From positions 1-11,228 of the forward strand of contig CALMVM010000410.1 in NCBI GenBank assembly GCA_937873255.1: 11,228 nucleotides of DNA. Direction: 5' to 3'. Numbering within the stretch: the first letter of the stretch is position 1; each line of letters opens with the position of its first letter. A model generated the notes under the pieces. That model was not told where the DNA came from, searched no databases, and saw nothing but the letters and a program-made list of their open reading frames with translations. This document shows, in pieces, positions 7,017 to 11,228 of this stretch. The DNA comes from an uncultured Verrucomicrobiota bacterium (lineage in GTDB: Bacteria > Verrucomicrobiota > Verrucomicrobiia > Chthoniobacterales > SZAS-18). A program made the translations under genes and the position numbers.

Positions 7017-7917
7017 CGGGCGAGCCTGGGTGCCCCCAACGATGCGAGCATCTTCATGAGTCTTGCATTGACCGACTGCCGCCAGGGTCTCTGGACGGAC
7101 GCGCTCACCCACATCCAAGCCGCCGCTGCACTCGATCCGAACAACGCCCTTGTGGCGATCAAGCAAAGGGAGATGCTGCACAGCCTGCGGCGCTACCCGG
7201 AAGCGGTGGTCGTCGCGGATCGTTGGATCGCCAGTCGGCCAGCCTTCTTTTTTCGTCTCGCCAAGTCTGAAACCACTCTGGCTTGGAAAGCCGACCCGGC
7301 GCTCGCCCGCGCCGAGTTGGCGTCGGTCCCGGCGAGCTACGGTCCCGTGGGCGGGAGGACCCTCGACCAGCTGACCTACGACTGCTGCGCGCGACTTCGA
7401 CGCCGCCGAGCACGCTCTCGCCGCCTGCCCGTTCGCCGAGATTTGCGGCGATATCGACTTTACTGGTGCCGCCTTGATTTCTCGCAGCTACCACGAAGGC
7501 TTGCTCGCCCGGTATCGCGGCGACCAGGCGGCCGCCACGAGCGCGTTGTCGTCGGCCCGCGCCGCCTTGGATGCGGAGGTGCGTGCCCGGCCCGAGCAAT
7601 CCGGGGTCTCTCATCTTTCTGGCCACGGTCGATGCGGCCCTCGGCCATTGAGAGGAAGCCCTGGAGGAAAGCCGCCGCGCCGTCGCCATGCGCCCGCCGG
7701 AACGCGATGGCCTCCGATGGGCCGCTGCTGGCCGCCGGGTTGGCGCGTGCTCGCCTGGACAGGCGAACGCGACGAGGCGATTCGCACCTTACAAGCCCTC
7801 GCCGCCAAACCCAACGGTCCTACCTACGGCTACCTGAAGCTGCATCCGGATTGGGACGGGCTGCGCGGCGACCCACGCTTCGAGGCTCTCGTCGCCCCGC
7901 TTGTGCCGAAGCCCTGA
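7017..7917 (+). pseudogene. TPR-repeat protein C-terminal part, multiply frameshifted
   Basis: The conceptual protein is a run of tetratricopeptide repeats whose reading frame changes repeatedly. Segment 1 (to about 7385) has FMSLALTDCRQGLWTDALTH, ALDPNNALVAIKQREML and LRRYPEAVVVADRWIA. Segment 2 (about 7387-7596) has RDFDAAEHALAACPFAEICG and HEGLLARYRGDQAAATSAL. Segment 3 (from 7598) has NPGSLIFLATVDAALGH, a TGA stop at 7649-7651, then EEALEESRRAVAM. Segment 4 (about 7713-7745) has SDGPLLAAGLA. Segment 5 (to 7917) has AWTGERDEAIRTLQALAAKP and the characteristic end WDGLRGDPRFEALVAPL. That is at least four frameshifts plus one stop. Such TPR tails normally sit behind a signalling or DNA-binding N-terminal domain, which is missing here. 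The gene ends 45 bases before the transposon end. The family assignment is firm, the parent protein is unknown, and a functional product is very unlikely. Confidence 0.8.
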
Positions 7918-7957
7918 AGCTCGCGCGGTGGGGGTTGCCACGCTCGCCGCCGGGATG

Positions 7958-8485
7958 TTATAGGGGTGGCGTCAGAAAACGGAAAAAATCGTCCGCCAAG
8001 CGCGCGGAAGGTGCCCGGAGAGGCCGGAACTTGTCTGGAGAGCCCGTGCGATTCTGCCGCCAGACATCGTCACCGGTCAGATCGATGTGTTCCCAGCCCA
8101 AGGGCGACAAGGATCGCAGCAGACCTTCGTCCGAAGCTGGCTTTCGCCGCCGCCAGGCGCGAACCGCCCGTGCCAGGCACACCGTGTTCCAAAGCACAAG
8201 GGCCGCCGTGATCAGGTTCGAACCGCCGGCACGGTGGCGCGGCTGCTCGAAGCGGCGGTCACGCGGTTCACCCGGTCGGTAGAAGAACGCGGCTCGGGCC
8301 AGTGCGTTTCTCGCCTCGCCCTTGTTGAGACCCGCACTCACCCGCCGTCGGAGCTCCACGCTCCGGAGCCAGTCCAGGATGAAGAGCGCGCGTTCGATGC
8401 GCCCGAGTTCCCGCAACGCCACGGCCAAACCGTTCTGACGCGGGTAGCTGCCGAGCCGTGCTGAAGTTACGATTGAGCGGGGAAG
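7958..8485 (-). pseudogene. Tn3-family transposase (TnpA), C-terminal fragment
   Basis: The open frame from about 8485 matches the last sixth or so of a Tn3-type transposase, which is normally near 1000 residues. Blocks seen are [51 protein letters not shown] (probably containing the last catalytic Glu of the DDE triad), [34 protein letters not shown] and KFRPLRAP. Upstream of about 8460 similarity fades and a TGA lies at 8486-8488, so the first two catalytic Asp residues and the DNA-binding N-terminus are absent. Downstream, the frame has no stop before the inverted repeat: it runs through the repeat and ends at a TAA (7960-7958) supplied by host DNA. Homologues usually stop soon after FRPLR. 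The protein cannot transpose by itself. Confidence 0.88.
7963..8000 (+). repeat. Tn3-family 38-bp terminal inverted repeat (one end)
   Basis: The 38 bases start with GGGGTGGCGTCAGAAAACGG and end with CGCCAAG. Length, the GGGGT beginning, the TCAGAAAACGGAAAA core and the terminal AAG match Tn21-subgroup repeats. It lies just downstream of the transposase 3' end, as expected for an outer end. The flanking bases 7958-7962 (TTATA) are AT-rich, like typical 5-bp Tn3 target sites, but no second copy was located. The matching opposite end is not in the window. Confidence 0.85.
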
Positions 8486-8640
8486 TCAGAACGTCCTTTA
8501 GCCAGTTTTTTGGGAAGGAATCACGTCTGGACCGACTCAGAGCGGCGACAACAACGTTTTCAGTGGCGTGCAGGCGTGGCGGGAGATTGGAAGGAATCGA
8601 CGCAAAATCTAGGATCTTTTTGGGTTGATTCCTCGGCTTT
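8486..8640. other. Junction segment between Tn3 remnant and unknown gene
   Basis: No supported gene lies here. Short readings on both strands look like shadows. The segment must contain, or lie next to, the breakpoint that removed the rest of the transposase and probably the 5' end of the following gene. No inverted copy of the 38-bp repeat is present. Confidence 0.4.
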
Positions 8641-9545
8641 TTGCTTGCAAGCGGTGACGCGCCACGCATTCTCGTCTACGCGGCGGCTGAATCGCTACGA
8701 CACGTTATGCCCGAGGGATTTCTGGCTTGGCATCCAAAGGTTCACGAACACTTCGGCGAACGGTTGTTCTTTTTTCTGCTAGCCATTAAATCGCACCGTG
8801 ACGCGACGATCCGGGAAAAGCTCATCGAACTTTTCAAAAGCTGCGACGTTCCTACCGAGCCGGAAAGCGAGGGATTTTATTCGTATTCGCTTCTGGGCGA
8901 TTTCGATTACCTGTTGCGCGTTTGGCTGCCTCCGGAAAAGGACGTGTTGTTCATGAAAACCGCCCGCAGCCTGCTGCATCCGGAGATCATCTTGCAGTTC
9001 AGCGTTCAAGAAGTCGTGATGGATTGGCGCTTTGACCACGCCCCGGCGGACGCCGACATCGACGATCTCGATTTCGCTCAAATCACGTATCTGCAGCAAG
9101 GCAATGACCCCGAACAACTTGCAAATGCCCACGCGGCATGTCTGGCATGCTGGGTCGACGATGATACAGCCGCCGAAACGAAGGCGATGCGTGATCCGAT
9201 CAAGCGGCACTCGAGCAGGAAAAACAGAAGGTGAAGGCGCTGAGCGGCGACGCCGAAGCGGTTTTACGTCATGCTTATCCGCTAACCGTCATTGAGATTA
9301 CTGACGAAAAGGTTTATCTCACGACCGAAGGTGCTCCCATGATCAATCAATTTATGATAGAACGCAGCCAGTTCGAGCGCGGGGTGGACCTGCGGCGCGA
9401 CGAGGTGCTCATGGTCAAAATCTCGGCCACCCGTCAGGCCCAACCCGTATCGTCACCAGCGGAACAAGAGGAGATGCGCCGGGAAATGGGAGAAATCGCC
9501 GAGGAACTCGGCAAGAACTCCCAGCCTGGGCCTCTCGTCCTGTAG
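8641..9545 (+). pseudogene. Unrecognised two-part protein, broken by a one-base deletion near 9204
   Basis: Two overlapping frames form one protein of about 300 residues. Frame one (ATG 8707 or an earlier TTG, stop 9232-9234) reads FLAWHPKVHEHFGERLFFFL, then YSYSLLGDFDYLLRVWLPPE and LHPEIILQFSVQEVV. This alternation of strands and helices recalls small ferredoxin-like sensory domains, but that is inference. Frame two (open from 9195, stop 9543-9545) reads ALEQEKQKVKALSGDAEAVL, HAYPLTVIEITDEKVYLTT and RSQFERGVDLRRDEVLMVKI, a strand-rich pattern like an OB/S1 fold. Restoring one G in CAAGCGGC (9201-9208) gives DPIKAALEQEKQKVKAL without a break. A GTG at 9231 overlapping the first stop as GTGA also allows two coupled genes. 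I do not recognise the family. The metallo-beta-lactamase gene follows within about 10-20 bases, suggesting a former operon. Confidence 0.55.
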
Positions 9546-9553
9546 GAGAACCG

Positions 9554-10429
9554 TTGATTCTTCCCGGTGGCAGCGGTTGAGGTCTACGTCTTCCACTGTG
9601 GCCAAGGCGACACATGGAGAAGGTGCTGGAGTATTTCACCGAAGCACCACGACAGGTCGGCACCTTCTGCGACGCCGGTTTCGCGGCCAAGCTCGCGCGC
9701 GCGGGGTCATCGGTTCTCTTGGATCGGGAAATCGTGTCTCTCTATCGTCGGGTGCTGCAACTCGTTCGAAGCCATCAGATCGCTTACCTTCAGGTTGCCG
9801 CGCACCACGATATCAAGTCAGAGGCATCCACCTGGCCCGCACAAATCTCGGTGCTGAGTCCTTTAGGCTCGCGGGTGCAGTTGGCGAATCTCGAAGCATT
9901 GATCGAAGACCAGCGTCCGGCGGCCAACGAATATTCTCTCGTTCTTATCGTCAGCAGCGGCGATCCGTCAGCCAACTTCCTCGGCCTACTGCCGGGAGAC
10001 GCCAATGGACAGACCCTGACCGAAGCTCTTGCCCGGATGCCAGGAACCGAGAACCGGACTTTTGATTTCGTAAAGGTCTCCCATCATGGCTCGTTGCATT
10101 CCCATCGCGGTTCACCGGTCTGCGACCGCATCCGCCAGCCCGACGTTTCTGCCGCCGTCATTTCCTCGTCGGGCAAGAGCCGGGTGCTCCCGCGCCGCGA
10201 AGTGATCGCCGAGTATCTCCGCTCCGGCTGGCGCTTGTACGATACCGGCCGCCGCCAGGAGCCCACCATAGGCGCAACCTTCCTGAGCCTGGTGGCGTGG
10301 CCCGAGAGCGTCGGCGGCGTCTACGACATCTCGGTGCGCTGGACACCGGAGCAGGGGTTGACGGTGGCACCGCCCGAGGCTGCGGTAACTCCAGATCACA
10401 TCCGTTTTTACGCAGGAACGGGGGTTTAG
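9554..10429 (+). pseudogene. ComEC-like metallo-beta-lactamase-fold hydrolase with internal deletion
   Basis: The beginning reads VEVYVFHCGQGDT (9576-9614), the usual first strands of ComEC/Rec2-like metallo-beta-lactamase proteins. The sequence then jumps directly to MEKVLEYFTEAP in another frame (9614 onward), a region that normally follows the HxHxDH loop. About 100 residues with the main metal ligands appear to be missing. The rest is intact: GTFCDAGF, LVLIVSSGDPSANFLGLLPG, then DA (Asp at 9998-10000, a later metal ligand), FVKVSHHGSLHSH (His at 10082-10087) and AAVISSSGKSRVLPRREVI. A likely start is TTG 9554, five bases after AGGAG, but it runs into a stop at 9578-9580 unless another shift is invoked; GTG 9567 is in the frame of the first block. 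Catalysis is not expected. The stop overlaps the convergent patatin stop. Confidence 0.72.
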
Positions 10430-11228
10430 CCGCGCAGGTCAAGGCCACGGGAATACGGGAAACGCTGCGGGGACAGTAATCCCGGGTCCAGATGACAGCG
10501 CAATGCGGCATCGGAAACGGCGTAACCCCAGTTGATAAGGCCTTCCTGCACGGACCCTTTGAGCCGAGCGAGCCGGGTAGGCACTCTCGCCAAGGCGTTC
10601 GTCGTGGCGATCGGGCAAGGAAGCGAATCCGGCAGGCCATAATCTTCGATCCGTGTGCGAATTCCCCAGTAGGCTCCCCGCCGTTCACCTTTGCGCAGGG
10701 AGTGGACGACCTGTTGCGCGCGCAAGCTGCGCACCTGATTATCGATGGTATCAAGGACGCGTTTGAGCAATCCAAGCCAGTGACGGGCGGGGTGGGGCTG
10801 TGCTGTCATCTTTGCGCCACCGTCGCTGACGAGAACGGTTTCATAGCGTTTCCACACCGTTTCGATCCCGAGGTTGTCGTATACCCCGCCGTCGCTCAAC
10901 GTCACGGCAGTGGTGAATGGCTCTTGATGCAAATCCTCCTGCGGCGTCGGCGGCGAGTAGGCCGCCGCCGGGACGCGCAGCGTCAGGGGCGAAAGGAACG
11001 GTGGAAAAGCCGATGACGCCGCCACGGCTACCGCCACGGGGATGGTGGGAAGGCGGACTTCGCCAACCCGGTAATCGCGCATGTATGGCTTGGAAAAGCG
11101 CCAGAGCGCGCCGGACTGGAGGTTGGTCGCGTTGAAAACGAACCTCGGATGATCGGGGAGATCCTGCAAGGTGGCATCGCCGTAGAGATGTTCTGCGTAC
11201 GCCCGCGCGACCTCATCGGCGGCGCTGA
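10426..11228 (-). CDS. Patatin-like phospholipase, C-terminal part (runs off right edge)
   Basis: The frame is open to the right edge of the window, so the N-terminal GxSxG nucleophile motif lies outside. What is visible matches the second half of a patatin domain: PRFVFNATNLQSGALWRFSK, a hydrophobic VAVAVAASSAFPPFLSP block, and TLSDGGVYDNLGIE, where the DGG Asp (10891-10893) is the catalytic-dyad partner. A C-terminal extension of about 150 residues includes VLDTIDNQVRSLRAQQVV and GLINWGYAVSDAALR, as seen in longer bacterial patatins. Such enzymes hydrolyse acyl chains from membrane lipids, and some act as toxins or immune effectors; the role here is not shown by the sequence. It converges on the broken metallo-beta-lactamase gene with a four-base overlap (10426-10429). 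No frameshift is seen in the visible part. Confidence 0.85.
   Translation of the reverse strand, partial: SAADEVARAYAEHLYGDATLQDLPDHPRFVFNATNLQSGALWRFSKPYMRDYRVGEVRLPTIPVAVAVAASSAFPPFLSPLTLRVPAAAYSPPTPQEDLHQEPFTTAVTLSDGGVYDNLGIETVWKRYETVLVSDGGAKMTAQPHPARHWLGLLKRVLDTIDNQVRSLRAQQVVHSLRKGERRGAYWGIRTRIEDYGLPDSLPCPIATTNALARVPTRLARLKGSVQEGLINWGYAVSDAALRCHLDPGLLSPQRFPYSRGLDLRG

Noticed and set aside
4461..8485. Resolvase fragment and Tn3 transposase fragment as parts of one transposon
   Set aside because: The transposon end at 7963 points the element to the right, so the resolvase at 4461-4644 lies outside it, beyond two unrelated genes.
1..8545. GCGGCGACAAC shared by bases 3-13 and about 8531-8541 as a direct repeat or common breakpoint
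   Set aside because: Only about 11 bases match and the flanks diverge at once. In GC-rich DNA this is expected by chance.
10426..11228. Patatin and MBL genes as one defence operon
   Set aside because: They are convergent with overlapping stops, so they cannot be co-transcribed. Any functional link is unsupported.
1..11228. CRISPR array, tRNA or rRNA genes
   Set aside because: No regularly spaced repeats, cloverleaf-like segments or rRNA-like stretches were seen on either strand.

Overview
The window looks like a GC-rich Gram-negative chromosome segment that has collected and eroded several mobile elements. The Tn21-like 38-bp transposon end, the signal-peptide CocE hydrolase and the TPR protein fit a Gram-negative environmental bacterium. 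The poor Shine-Dalgarno sites would suit something like Verrucomicrobiota, but that placement is a guess.

Left flank (1-1126): a truncated IS5-type transposase runs off toward the left edge on the minus strand. It is followed by a small, AT-richer plus-strand gene of unknown function, split by a one-base shift at a run of six T. Minus-strand block (1123-4644): read from right to left, this holds a serine-resolvase N-terminus fused to a headless MocR/PdxR-type aminotransferase domain, then three intact genes: a rhodanese-like protein, an ATP-grasp ligase and an EamA/DMT exporter. The ATP-grasp stop and one exporter start overlap as ATGA, so these genes probably form an operon that modifies and exports a small amino-acid-like compound. 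The upstream regulator has been destroyed by recombination with the resolvase.

Centre (4912-7917): an intact secreted CocE/NonD-type alpha/beta hydrolase is followed by a heavily frameshifted TPR pseudogene. Tn3 scar (7958-8485): one 38-bp terminal inverted repeat and the C-terminal part of a Tn3-family transposase, whose frame reads through the repeat and stops in host DNA.

Right flank (8641-11228): a gene of unrecognised family, broken by what looks like a single G deletion, precedes a ComEC-like metallo-beta-lactamase gene that has lost its HxHxDH metal-binding region by internal deletion. These two were probably once a two-gene operon. They converge on a patatin-like phospholipase that enters from the right edge and looks intact as far as it can be seen.

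Damage is uneven. Five long frames (EamA, ATP-grasp, rhodanese, CocE and the visible part of patatin) are clean, whereas about seven others are truncated, fused or frameshifted. That pattern favours real decay around transposition scars over uniform sequencing error. No tRNA, rRNA or CRISPR array was seen.
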